Positions 11,741-22,259 are shown, numbered from the stretch's first letter. The stretch is 64,000 bases of DNA from Epiperipatus broadwayi (GCA_028023455.1 JAQFVV010012511.1:3474165-3538164); one strand, 5' to 3'. Numbers and translations are program-made. Notes: generated from the letters alone by a model not told the origin.

Positions 11741-13729
11741 AATCGGTTTCAAGTATTAGTAGATTTTGAATATGATTCAGATTTGAATGAAATTAATATG
11801 AAAATAACGGATACACTTTTGAAAACTGCAACAAAGATAGCTGGTAGAAAGAAACAGCAATTGACCAATAAAATTTCTACTGAGACTAGAGAATTTATGA
11901 AGAAAAGAAGGAATATGAAGATATACAAAAATGATGCATTAAAAAGAATTGAATATCTCGAATTTTGTAAAATGGTGCGGAAAAGAGTTGAAAATGATAT
12001 AAGAAAGTATAACTGTGAACTAGCAAGGAAAGCTGTAGAAAAAAATAAAAGTCTTAAATATGTAAAACAACATTTTGGTATTGGTAGGAAATTTATATCT
12101 GCAATAAGAAAAAAATATGGAATTATTACTAAAAGGAGAGATGACATCATGAAATTGGTAGAAGATTTTTATCAAGAATTATATAGTAATAAAGAACAAG
12201 TACCTCCTATATCTATTACATCTTCCAAATTGCCCAGAATTTTAAATGAAGAAGTGAGACATGCAATTAAATGTATGAAGAAAGGAAAGGCTCCAGGTAA
12301 TGATGGAATTATAATTGATATATTAAAAGAAGCAGGTGAAGAAATAGAAATTTTTTTAGCAAAGTTATATACCAAATGTCTAAATGATAAAGATGTACCG
12401 GATGATTGGAAGAATGCAGTAATAATATTAATATTTAAAAAAGATGATAAAGAATATATTAGAAATTACAGACCTATCAGCCTTTTATCAGTTTTATATA
12501 AAATTTTTACCAAGATAATTACTACTTGTCTACAGAGAACATTGGATTTCCACCAACCAAGAGAACAAGCTGGATTTAAAAGTGGTTTTAGTACAGTAGA
12601 TCATATCCAGGTATTGAGAGAAGTTATAGAAAGGACAAATGAATATGAGTTGCCATTATGCTTAGGATTTGTAGATTATGAAAAGGCATTTGATTCTATA
12701 AACATTTCTTCAGTGATTAAAGCATTAGATCATCAAGGTATAGATCCAGGATATTGTCATATTTTAAAGAATATTTATAAAAATGCAACAGCAACAATTA
12801 GATTACATAATGACACTGGGAAAGTTAACATTGAGAAAGGTGTAAGACAAGGTGACTCCATATCTCCAAAACTTTTTACAGCAGTGCTGCATGAAGTATT
12901 TTGTGGATTAAAATGGGAAACTAAAGGAGTGAAAGTAAATGGTGATTATTTAAGTCATTTAGATTTCGCAGATGATGTAGTTGTTTTTGCAAATAATGCT
13001 TCAGATCTGCAGGAAATGTTGCAGGAATTATCATATGAAAGTAGGAAAGTAGGACTAAAGATAAATGTTAAAAAGACTAAAGTAATGTTTAATCGATTTG
13101 CTCAAAATATGAAAATAAAGATTGATTATGATGAATTAGAAGAAGTTAACAGTTACAAATACCTTGGTCAGATTATTAATACAGATGGAAACATAATGGA
13201 GGAAATTAATCATAGAATTAAACTTGGTTGGAGTGCTTTTGGTAGAAATAACTTGATACTAAAAGGAAATATGTCTATGTGTTTGAAAAGGAAGGTTTTT
13301 AACAAATGTGTTTTACCAGTTCTTACTTATGGATCTGAGACTTGGTCACTTAATAGAAGAGCAATTCAGAGACTTCAGACCACTCAAAGAAGTATGGAGA
13401 GATGTATGTTGGGAATAACAAGAAGAGATCGTAAACGCAATGTATGGGTAAGAGAACAAACAGGTGTTACTGACCTCATTGAAAAAATTAAAAGATTGAA
13501 GTGGAGTTGGGCTGGACATATTGTTAGAAGAGATGATAATAGATGGACAATTGAAATTTTAAACTGGATTCCAAGAGATTGTAAAAGACCCAGAAAGAGA
13601 CCACATGTGAGATGGATGGATGAAATAAGAAAGTGTGCAGGGGTGATGTGGAGAAGAGAAGCTAAAGATCGGAGAAGATGGATTAAACTTGGAGAGACCT
13701 TCATCCTGCAGTGGATTGATAATGGTTGA
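11741..13729 (+). CDS. Reverse transcriptase of an RTE-type LINE (endonuclease missing)
   Basis: An uninterrupted frame of about 662 element-derived codons; the open frame itself starts at 11702, but its first 13 codons come from the flanking microsatellite and are not part of the protein. In a live element the product copies the element RNA at a nicked chromosomal target. Residues counted from 11702: RT fingers around 170-280 with PGNDGIIIDILKEAGEE and NYRPISLLSVLYKIFTKII; catalytic Asp at 325 in GFVDYEKAFDSI; GVRQGDSISPKLF near 380; catalytic FADD at 422-425 in LDFADDVVVFANN. The thumb and the long C-terminal region typical of RTE (YKYLGQIINTDG, VLPVLTYGSETW, WAGHIVRRDDNR) run to the terminal FILQWIDNG. 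Full RTE proteins have an APE endonuclease N-terminal to this; it is absent, so the copy cannot be autonomous. No promoter or natural start codon of its own is visible. Confidence 0.9.
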   Translation, partial: NRFQVLVDFEYDSDLNEINMKITDTLLKTATKIAGRKKQQLTNKISTETREFMKKRRNMKIYKNDALKRIEYLEFCKMVRKRVENDIRKYNCELARKAVEKNKSLKYVKQHFGIGRKFISAIRKKYGIITKRRDDIMKLVEDFYQELYSNKEQVPPISITSSKLPRILNEEVRHAIKCMKKGKAPGNDGIIIDILKEAGEEIEIFLAKLYTKCLNDKDVPDDWKNAVIILIFKKDDKEYIRNYRPISLLSVLYKIFTKIITTCLQRTLDFHQPREQAGFKSGFSTVDHIQVLREVIERTNEYELPLCLGFVDYEKAFDSINISSVIKALDHQGIDPGYCHILKNIYKNATATIRLHNDTGKVNIEKGVRQGDSISPKLFTAVLHEVFCGLKWETKGVKVNGDYLSHLDFADDVVVFANNASDLQEMLQELSYESRKVGLKINVKKTKVMFNRFAQNMKIKIDYDELEEVNSYKYLGQIINTDGNIMEEINHRIKLGWSAFGRNNLILKGNMSMCLKRKVFNKCVLPVLTYGSETWSLNRRAIQRLQTTQRSMERCMLGITRRDRKRNVWVREQTGVTDLIEKIKRLKWSWAGHIVRRDDNRWTIEILNWIPRDCKRPRKRPHVRWMDEIRKCAGVMWRREAKDRRRWIKLGETFILQWIDNG

Positions 13730-13757
13730 TAATGATGATATATATATAATATATATA
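11741..13757 (+). mobile_element. RTE-type LINE, 5'-truncated but with an open RT frame
   Basis: Young non-LTR retrotransposon copy. It begins with NRFQVL codons directly after a (TG)n(TA)n run, a position that in RTE elements lies between the endonuclease and the reverse transcriptase, so the endonuclease has been lost by 5' truncation. The 3' end is tgataatgatgat followed by TA repeats. It is highly similar to the inverted copy at 9166-10390; over the shared protein I see only scattered substitutions. The open frame means little time has passed since insertion. Confidence 0.93.
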
Positions 13758-14236
13758 TGGAAAAAAGGGGGGGGCGCCGGCGCGGGGGGCCGGGTCGGAA
13801 AACGAGGGGGGGGGGGGGGTGTTGCCCCACGTCGGGTTGTGGGGGGGGCGGGTGTTTTTTCTTGTGTTTGTGGGGTTATGATGATTGTTCTTCTTGGGGG
13901 GGGGGGGGCGGTGGGGGGGGGGCGGGGGCGAGAAGATGGGCGGGGGGGGGTTTCTCGCGCGGGGATGAGAAATCCATTTGGGGGGGGGTGTGTGTAGGTC
14001 ATTTCCTGTATCGTCCGAGGGGGCGGGAAAGGATGGGTAAAGGGGAGAAGGGGGGTTTTGCTGGGGAAAGTTTATTTAAAGATAAATGGGGTTTATATAT
14101 GTTATAGTGGGTTGAGGATGAATCGATAGTATCAGAAATTGGTTGGAGACTTTGTTATTGGGGGGGTTCTGGTGTGATTTGGGAGGCCTTTTCCGGGTTT
14201 TTTTCCTGTTCTAGGGTAGTGGCCGGGGGGAGATGA
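13758..14236. other. G-saturated block, probable base-calling or assembly artefact
   Basis: Dense runs of G (up to 14) on the plus strand with gcgccggcgcgg-like words, in a genome where neighbouring DNA is mostly A and T. The block starts abruptly after the TA repeat at the end of the RTE element and fades gradually into normal sequence by about 14236. Open frames on both strands (poly-Gly on plus, poly-Pro/Arg on minus) are consequences of composition and are not genes. If genuine, the block would be strongly G-quadruplex forming. Confidence 0.7.
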
Positions 14237-14930
14237 TATAACTTTTATTTGGAAAGATTTCTTTAAAAAACATTCTTAAATTTAAATTTTGTATTGGTGG
14301 GATTTTTAATGTTTTATTAAACAGTGATTGTACTCTACAATTTTCTACTTTTTATAATTGTGGATGTTGTGTGAAAGTAAAGTAGTAAATTGATATTAAA
14401 AGTTTTTAAAGGATGAAAAAATATGTATTTTATATATTTAACCCGTGCAAATCTTCGTTTTAACATATATATATATATGATATGCTCTCTATTTAGTTAA
14501 AATTGAAATTAAGATTCTTTTAAATATTATGTAGGATCTGCAAAAATTTTAGCTTCATTGATTACAAAATTGTTAGCAATTTAATACTCAATATATGATA
14601 TACTTATATGTTTTTAATAAACAGTTATATAGTCATAATTTGATTAAATATATGAATGCTTAAAAAAATCTGATTAGTATTTTAGAGAAATAAATTTTCA
14701 AATTTTATTTGTAATAATTATTATTATCATGTGTTGTTTAACTATTTTATTAGAAATCTTCTTTGTTCTGCCTGATTGTCTGCCTCTGTATTTCTTGATA
14801 TACAATAGTGGAAATAATTACTTTCTTTTCTAATATAGCATAATAATTTTGCTCTTCATTTCTTTTATATACTAGTTATTGTTTGCCTAGCCCACCCTTT
14901 TTTTTTAATTTTATTTTTGTGAATGAAATA
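14237..14930. other. AT-rich sequence, no gene seen
   Basis: AT-rich single-copy-looking sequence with a short TA microsatellite near 14463. Nothing recognisable. Confidence 0.5.
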
Positions 14931-14933
14931 GAG

Positions 14934-14995
14934 TCAGTCCTGTGGTAGAATAATGAACTGAAGAGTTAAAAGTTTCTGGATTGAAAGTCAGCCTA
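14934..14995 (+). repeat. tRNA-derived SINE head, family C (relic)
   Basis: The stretch gtggtagaataatgaactga is like a Pol III A box (TGGYNNAGNGG type). It is followed about 30 bases later by ctggattgaaagtc, like a degraded B box. The same order with the same linker (gagctaaaagttcctggatt) is seen on the minus strand at 40648-40735, which supports a repeated family over chance. Confidence 0.5.
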
Positions 14996-15123
14996 TAATT
15001 TTCATCAAGCTAATTCCAAATATGACTTTCCACGCATTCAGTTATTACAATTATTTCGTTTTTTATTATTTCAACATTTTATATATATATATTTAACAGT
15101 TCACTATATTTTACTTTATTATT

Positions 15124-15316
15124 AAAACAGGCAAAACTCTTCTTATAGTAGTGCCACTCAGTGCAAGCCAGAGTAATCAATGGATGCCAGAAGGCTTGTA
15201 CATAAAAATCCCTATCTAGTGCCTACTCATCAAATATTCCCAGACTAGTAGGAGAGTTTTGCCTTGTTTTAAGAACAGTTATGAGCAAGCATAAGAAATG
15301 GTGATCATGTGACTTT
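15124..15316. repeat. Small TIR (MITE-like) repeat, family B
   Basis: Terminal inverted repeats aaaacaggcaaaactct (15124) and agagttttgccttgtttt (15254-15271) enclose about 100 bp. The left half is the reverse complement of 46255-46325, and the right flank to 15316 (gaaatggtgatcatgtga) matches 46325-46368 in direct orientation. The family module is therefore present here in both orientations. No coding capacity. Confidence 0.7.
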
Positions 15317-16630
15317 ATTATTCCAAGATATAAACCCATGCCCATATTTCAACAGCAAAAGCCTTCAAGCACTTAATTTTTTCATTTTAATTTGGTAATT
15401 TTATTTTATAATTTGTCATAGTTTAAAGTGAAATGTTTTCTAATCTCATTTTAAAAAAATGTTGTTTTTTGCTGCATCTTTTATTTTTTTTTTATAATTT
15501 TTGTTTCTTTTCATTATAAATTAAATATGTATATATAAATTTGTTTTGTGTCTTAATTATTTTATAAAGTAGAACATTTTTAGATTAAAATTTTTATATT
15601 CCATTTCAGTTATCTTTATACAGTAATCTGATATTATTGATAATTACAATTTGTTTTTAAAAATGCTTTTTAAAATAGTATTTAACAATTTTAGTTTACT
15701 TTATTCTAATTATTTTAAACTGCACCAGATTGCTTTGCATCTATTACTTTATAATTGATATTATTAACTGAAAAACATTAAGATATTTCACAATCCAATC
15801 TTATTAATTTAAGATTAAAATTAATTAAATTTTAGTCCACTTTAAAGCATTGAGTTAGTTGTAAATAATAATATCCTGAAAGTTTAAGATAAATCATGTT
15901 CAATTTATCATGTTTGTACTTTATATTTATTACACTGACCTCTCAGTTTGGTAACATTATATCAAACATTATTATTTAAAGAATAATTTATTATAATTAA
16001 TACATTTAGCTAATTTTTTTTTAATAGAAAATATTTAAATGAATTGCACAATATAATATAAATAAAATAGTATTATATGACAGCGATAATTGTATATATA
16101 TATTACAAAAAATAATACGAAAAGCTTTTTTAGGGTAAAATATTTTTTGCCTTGATCAGTGTGATGTAAAACTATTTTAAAACTTCAATTTTCATTGCAT
16201 CCATAATGACACCTATCTTTTTTTATACATAAAATTAATAAGAATCAATAATAATAAAATAAGAAACAATCCAAATACAAGATTTTTTTGTTTTTTCTTC
16301 CCCTCCCTCTTTTTTTCTTGTTTTACTTCTTTTTCTAATTAAATAACTTATAACAATCATACAAAATGTGCAGGGGGGGGGGATCTATATAAATACATAC
16401 TGTATAATTTTACACTCATTTTTAATTAGTCAATTGTTACTTAAATTAATCGATGTTTTATATATATTCATATTGTTATGTTTGTTATGGCTAGTATAAT
16501 TAGTTTTATATATTTTCCTTCTATTAGATTTTTTAATGTAGTTTAAAGGTTTTATATTTTATATATATATAAAAATCAAAGCTTTAAAATAGTTTATATC
16601 ACATTGATAAAAGTGAAAAATATTTGCCAA
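15317..16630. other. AT-rich sequence, no gene seen
   Basis: No open frame or known motif. It contains an isolated run of ten G at 16373-16382, unusual for its surroundings. Confidence 0.5.
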
Positions 16631-16635
16631 AAAAA

Positions 16636-16742
16636 GCTGTTAGCCGAGAGGTATCGCAGCTGCCATGCAAGCAAGTAGTTGGTTGCAGACGGTTGTGGGT
16701 TCGCGTCCCGGCCGACGCCATGACATATGAAAAAAAAAAAAA
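16636..16742 (+). repeat. tRNA-derived SINE, family A
   Basis: Pol III A box TAGCCGAGAGG at 16641-16651 and B box GGTTCGCGTCC at 16698-16708, then cccggccgacgccatgacat and a 13-base poly(A). The tRNA-like head without a closing acceptor stem, plus the A tail, mark it as a retroposed SINE and not a tRNA gene. Related copies in the window: minus strand 36345-36444, 38511-38600 and 61767-61877, all sharing the terminal (g/a)gccgggN and atgctatgacat words. This copy has the best-preserved promoter boxes. Confidence 0.85.
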
Positions 16743-17580
16743 GCTTTTCTGTCTTATTTTTTATAGTATATATATACAATTATTGCTGTTATATAATGAT
16801 TTTTTATTTTATATTGTGTGATTTATGTAAATATATTAAAAACAGTGTAATGAATTAAATTTCATCCAATTTTGGATGGTGAGAAATTATGTATATTACT
16901 TATGAGATTTTAAAGTCTGCATTGTATTTTATTTATTGTCAATCTTTTTCAAAGTCAGCAAATAGAAATAGAAATAAATATTTCCCAAGACATTAGATAC
17001 TGTAAAGTTGCAAGATTTTTTTTGCTCATTATAATAACTAGATCATCTTAGATGTTAGCTAAATTTTACAGATTTTCAGAAGAAAAAAAAAACATTTTTT
17101 CTTTATCTTTCCTTTTATTAATTATTCACTGACAGAAATGATATATTGTACATAATTGTGGATTCTTCTTAATGTAGAGTTGTAGCTTCCTGGGGAGGCA
17201 AAGTTGTTTTCATTTAGATTTATATAGTTTTGAATGCAGTTAAGCTTAATTGGCATCAGGTCAATAGGGCAAATCACCTTAAATCATTCATTTGCAGTAA
17301 CCTCTCTTTTTATGAAATAAAGACTTTGAGTAGTTATTTGGAATACACATTCTAAAAATATATATGTATGTGTGTGTTTATATATAAAATTATTATATGA
17401 ATTTATGCAGGGATAAAATTAATGCATTGATTAAAAAATTAATTATCACCTAATCATAAGTTACTATGACCATTCTATCTTCAGAAAAAAAAATCAAAGA
17501 GCTAAAAATTTAAAGTGAGTTTTGTAATGATTATAAATATATGAAACACAAATATGTCCTTCCAAATCTACAGTGCTGGT
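16743..17580. other. AT-rich sequence, no gene seen
   Basis: No recognisable gene or repeat. Short TA runs near 16770 and 17360. Confidence 0.45.
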
Positions 17581-17621
17581 GATTTAGTCTTTGATGTTTT
17601 GCAATATTACTTTTAAGTTAT

Positions 17622-17723
17622 AATATTAAATCACCCCCCATGGCTAAGAAAACAAACTTCAATATATTTATTTCACAGAGGGCCATGCTGAATTTCATAA
17701 CCATGTGGGGTGATGTAATATTT
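17622..17723. repeat. Short imperfect inverted repeat
   Basis: Arms aatattaaatcacccccc (17622) and ggggtgatgtaatattt (17707-17723), extended by catgg/ccatg, enclose about 55 bp. It may be a small MITE or simply a local palindrome. The 61-codon frame that runs across it has no family resemblance I recognise. Confidence 0.4.
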
Positions 17724-17809
17724 GAATATTTATTTCAGTTTAGCTTCAAGCACTGGGATTATTTACTTTTAAATCCTACAATTTTAATTGTAATTATATT
17801 TTGGACTAT

Positions 17810-18062
17810 TTCCATCACCTAATATTAATTGTAAAATGTTTTTAGAAAAAAATCAAACTTTATTCAAACTATTCAAGTACATTGAACTGTTAGTAATAGC
17901 ACACATATTAGTGTATAGCATAGTGCTTTGAGTGCTATTATTTTCCTTCCTTTTCAAATGTTGCTGGCTTAACCAGTGACAGTAACTAGTGTGGATGTCA
18001 AACTAGCAACCTTTAGATTTATTAATATACAATTTAAGATGACACCTCTAACCAAATGGGTT
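17810..18062 (-). repeat. tRNA-derived SINE, family B
   Basis: On the minus strand the head reads tggttagaggtgtcatctta, a good A box of tRNA type, and then agtttgacatcc as a degraded B box about 45 bases later. A body of about 150 bases follows. A diverged copy with the same head, body and order lies on the minus strand at 26105-26345. Both are old by divergence. Confidence 0.65.
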
Positions 18063-18394
18063 ATTTTGTCAAAAGCGTCAGTCAGTAAAAATTTGATATA
18101 TTTGAATATGAGAGTCCTCCCAATTTCTTCATTTTTTTTAAAGGCAATATTATTGAATGGTTTTCAAACGTTAATATCACATTAGTTTGACTTGTGGAAT
18201 TATTTTCTATTGTGATGTGAGTGGTTCTTTAAATTTTTATATTTGTACATTTTCTCTTTGTAATATTTTTGACTTTTCTCAATCAAACCTATGTTTGTTG
18301 TTATATACATAATCTGTTATTTTTAAGTTTCTTCTAATCATCAGTTTGTACTCTTCATTTCAATAAAAATTTATTAACAATATATAGTGATTAC

Positions 18395-21240
18395 ATCCTG
18401 ATGAAAACAAAAAACAAAACTGGTGTTCTGTTTGACGTCTGACTAGAATGTGTTATGTGAACACAACTGTTATACCACTTATGTGGTTGGGTATAGTGAA
18501 GAAAGATTGTATAGTGTGTGAGATGCTCAGAACTTGTTTTACTTGGTTAGAGTGTTTTATATAAACGTAAGTATTATCTTTTAGAATTGCCTATTCTAAA
18601 AGGCTGAGTTGGTTGGAGTTGAGAAACTGGAAGAAGATAGTGAAATCAATGTCCAGGTGTCGTCAAAGGCTTTACCAGAGGCAAGGAGCTGATCACGTTT
18701 TTTGATTTTTTTGGAGCGTTTGACAAAACAATGATATGACTTGTGGCAGTGGTAATTCCATGAGTGTTTTGCATCTTACAATTCATATGGCATAAAGGAC
18801 AAAGGTGGAAAGTCTTATTATTAAAAATGTTCCATTACAAATAGCATTTTAAAGTTAGAGGATCATGTCAGTTCTTATGTTGGAGTTGAGGATGATTTTA
18901 TCTTTCAGCATTTTTAGTCTTGGGCATCGGTGTATATGCTCTATGGTTTTATCTTCATGGGAGCACAGACCACATATTGGATCATTGCTAGAAAGATCTC
19001 TTCGATGATAAAGAAACTGATTTGTGGGAAGCATATTAAGATTAATTTTAATGATGAAGTCAAGGAATTTGGGTTTTAGACTATCTTCTGAAGTATGTAA
19101 TTAGTCTTTGATTGGTTACATTTAGGCTGATTTTAATGGGCTGTTGATTAGAATTGATTAGGCTGTACACTTCCCATAGAATGATTTTTTGGTCAAGGTT
19201 AGTGGGGATGATTGGGTTATATAGTTTTAAGTGTTCTACTAGTAATGATACCCATGACTTGGTAAAAGATGGTGGATGATCAGTCGGTACAATTTTTTCA
19301 ATAATATTGGAGTATCCGAAGGAGTGGATAAGATTATGCAAAGTATTGTGTTTTTTTTGTAATATGATTGCCTGTATCGAGTGGAATGACAGGCCATTGA
19401 ACCTGCATGACTGTTGGATACCTCACAAGCTAATTGCCATGTCCTTCCTCTCCAGAGAAGTTTGATTCATAATCGGTTAATTTTGTTTTGAAACAGTTTT
19501 GAAATTTTAATGAATGGAAGATAATATGAGATTTTTGGCATTACGATCATGTTGAGGAGGCCTACCTTTCCATATAGTGAGAGGTAGACACTAGAGAATG
19601 AAGTGGTTATGGCTTCGATTGATTGAAAGATGTCTTCTTGAATCTCTCGTGCCATTACAGCTGAAGGTTTGAAAATTGGGAAAACAAGATATCTTTGGGA
19701 TTTTTCCGAAAAGGATGACTTAATTTGTTTGCCAGAGATTATCTTCCAGATGGATGATTTGTTATAATTTATTTGTAAGCCTACTTTGATTGTATTTCTG
19801 TTTAAGATGTTCATGAGTTGGGGAAGGTATTTGATTGTGGGAATCATGACCATGGTGTCATCTATGTATGCAAATACATTGAGAGTTTTGTTGAGTGAGG
19901 GAATGAATACTTCTAGGATGTTTTTTTCCATATCCATCAGAAGTGGGCTGATGTATGCTGAGAAGAATAGGGCACTGAGTGAGATCCTTGAGGGATTGAC
20001 TTGTATGGCTTGAAACCTGGTGTGATCTTGTCATCAAGAGAGAGAAAAATATCTCTGTTGTTGAGCAGATTGCTGACCATCTGAATAATTGCGCTCTGAA
20101 CATCATATTTAGCCAGAATATCCAGGAGGATGTTTATCCACATCGAATTAAAGGCTGCTGCAATATCCAGCTGGACAGCAATAGGTTTTGATTTACGATG
20201 TACTTTGATATAATTGATAAGTGCAGTAACATTGGTCATAGCACGTGAGGTTGAGGATCCCTTTTTTCATATTGGTTTGGTGAGATATGGTTAAGGATCT
20301 GAGTTTGAATTTGATCTTTAATAATTGACTCCATTATCTTGATAAGCAATGGGGTCATGGAAATTGGTTGGATACTGTTAATATCATTTAGTGATTTTGC
20401 TTTTTTAAGAAAAAACATGAGTGCCATTGGGTAGAGTTCAGCTATGTTTCTGTTGCCTGAGGCTAGATAATCTATCAGTTTTTTAATAATTGGAACAGTG
20501 AACTGACTGAGCTGTTTGAGAAGAAAAATTTGGAATGCCATGAAGGTCCAGATGAACGCTGTCAGACAGGGATGTCATCTTTTTTTTGATTTGGATTTTT
20601 GTGATGCCATGTTCACCTGGGTCATCAACAACCAACCAGTTGGTTACAGGAGGAGATCCATCTTTTTGCATTGCTTGTCAGAAGTATTGGCTGATGTACT
20701 ACATCATTGGAAAACCCATGAGATTAGTTCCATTAGTATTGATAGATGAGGGAGTGACTTGTTTTTTATTGTACCCCAGAGCCCATCTGAAGTAGTCTCT
20801 CGTCCAGCAGTGTTGTTGTGATAAGAAACATTTGGATCTTTTGATGGATATATATTTCGCAAGAGATTTTTGAGTGAGATAATTTTTTCTGTATTTTCAA
20901 AATTTTGTTGTAGTGATTGAAGTTGGATATTAATGTCTGTTGAGTCATTTAGAAGGCCATTTGGTCCCTTGATTTTCCTGAGGTGGTGGTTTAATATGGA
21001 CTGTAAAATTCCGATGAAGGCAAACCAGCCCTCAGCTGGAAGGGAAAGGTTGTTTATTTTCCAGAAATAGATGTATGCCTCAGACACTATTGCCTCAGTC
21101 ATATTTGATTGAGTGATCATGTGCATGGTTTTTCCAGGTCCATCAACAGGTAAAGGAACTGAAATAGGTGTCTGTTGTACTCCTTTAATCATTTTTTAAT
21201 TGGGATGACATATTTCATCAATATTTATTTTTTCACATTA
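18395..21240 (-). mobile_element. APE-type LINE relic with YIDD reverse transcriptase and zf-RVT tail
   Basis: A non-LTR retrotransposon distinct from the RTE copies. The minus strand has an N-terminal open piece at 21192-20704, RT pieces at about 20541-19467 and a tail piece at 19341-19081. The C-terminal zinc-binding region lies near 18930-18990, and the frame finally ends near 18594. The 3' untranslated part probably runs to about 18395. No endonuclease is recognisable within it, so it is 5'-truncated at about 21240. Confidence 0.82.
18594..21192 (-). pseudogene. LINE reverse transcriptase (YIDD type), frameshifted
   Basis: Order on the minus strand: an N-terminal region of unassigned function (PLPVDGPGKTMHMITQSNMT), then SIQPISMTPLLIKIMESII (RT fingers) and HISPNQY. 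IAVQLDIAAAFNSMW follows with the first catalytic Asp, then SIPQGS and VFAYIDDTMVMIP with the YIDD catalytic pair near 19875. LYGKVGLLNMIVMPKISYYL marks the thumb. After a gap come LPTNQFLYHRRDL and CGLCSHEDKTIEHIHRCPRL, the zf-RVT zinc-binding module seen at the C-terminus of several LINE clades, then TFVLYAIWIVRCKTLMELPL. At least four frameshifts and several stops separate these pieces. Catalytic residues remain. I do not assign the clade with confidence. Confidence 0.82.
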
Positions 21241-21269
21241 ACATGGAATTTTATAAATGCAGTTTTTAT

Positions 21270-22215
21270 TTTTCAGCATTTCAAGTTTACATTTTGTAGA
21301 GATTAGAGTCCCTATAGAATGCTATAGTTTTGGAAAACTGTTCTAATATTGCATTGATTTCAAATTTTCTTTAATTTGTCTGTCATCCCTGACAGGGATG
21401 GATACATTACAGTACCTGTAATTGGTTTTCTTTTGATGGTTCTTTTTGTTATCTATTTATATGATAGATAGTTATTCTTCATGAAGTTTGTTCTATGTAG
21501 TTCTTTAGTTTTTTTGAAGTCACTGCTTTCTGAAAAAAACTTCGTTTTTCTGTTAAGCATTTTTTTCAAATAATATATAATATAAAGGTTTTTTTCCTTT
21601 GAACTTCACAATTCTGTAACCTTTTTTATTTTTATCTCCATAATCAAATTCACTCCAGCATTTTCATCTTTCAATTATTTACTAATTTCTAATATTAAAG
21701 GAATAGCCATTTTATATCTTATAATATATCACATGATATGAACAAGAAAGTCAGTCATGACAGTTTTAAAATGTTTTGTCCAATTAAAAGTATTTTGTAC
21801 AGCCTTATAAAAATCCTCTACTTCTTCAATATAATGAGAACTTATTAGGGCATTGACCCAAATTATCTGAATTTGATATCTTCCATTAATTTATCCTAAT
21901 CTTATACTCTATCTGATATACCAACAATCTTCACAATGTTATTTTTTTCACCTTTTATTTATAACGAATGCTACTCCATTTGTGCTTCCAATATTTAAGT
22001 TTTTATAACAAAGTAAATTTCTAATTTTTAAATTAATTGTATCTTCACCTTTTCTCCTGACTTCACAAAGTGCAACAATACCCCATTTTATATTAGACAG
22101 TTTTTTGAATTCTTGCAATCTTCCTTCACTTGAAAATGATCTACAGTTATAGATCAAATTAGCCTGGTTTTGCAATCAAAGGATTTTTAGCATTCTCCAC
22201 CTTTGGCTATCATTG
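21270..22215 (-). pseudogene. APE endonuclease remnant of an RTE-type LINE
   Basis: The best stretch (22175-21948, minus) reads NLIYNCRSFSSEGRLQEF, then IKWGIVALCEVRRKGED, then NIGSTNGVAFVINKR. This is the N-terminal half of an apurinic-type endonuclease, with the Asn of YNCR and the Glu of CEVRRKGE at catalytic positions. Beyond it the frames break, with traces such as a DFNAKVG-like stretch near 21740. This is the domain missing from both RTE copies at 9.2-13.8 kb and could come from the same family, but no overlap exists within the window to prove it. Confidence 0.72.
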
Positions 22216-22259
22216 TTGTTGCAACTGATGACATTACAGCCTCCTTAGAATCATGACCC

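Noticed and set aside
13384-14107. Open frames of 102-148 codons on both strands across the G-rich block.
   Set aside because: They are poly-Gly, poly-Pro or Arg-rich by composition, and partly antisense shadows of the RTE frame.
16636-16742. Genuine tRNA gene.
   Set aside because: Good A and B boxes, but no acceptor stem can be closed, the anticodon arm is not clear, and an A tail follows. Related copies show SINE structure.
17640-17822. 61-codon hydrophobic frame starting at ATG in an inverted repeat.
   Set aside because: No family resemblance. Phe/Ile/Leu-rich frames of this size are common by chance in this composition.
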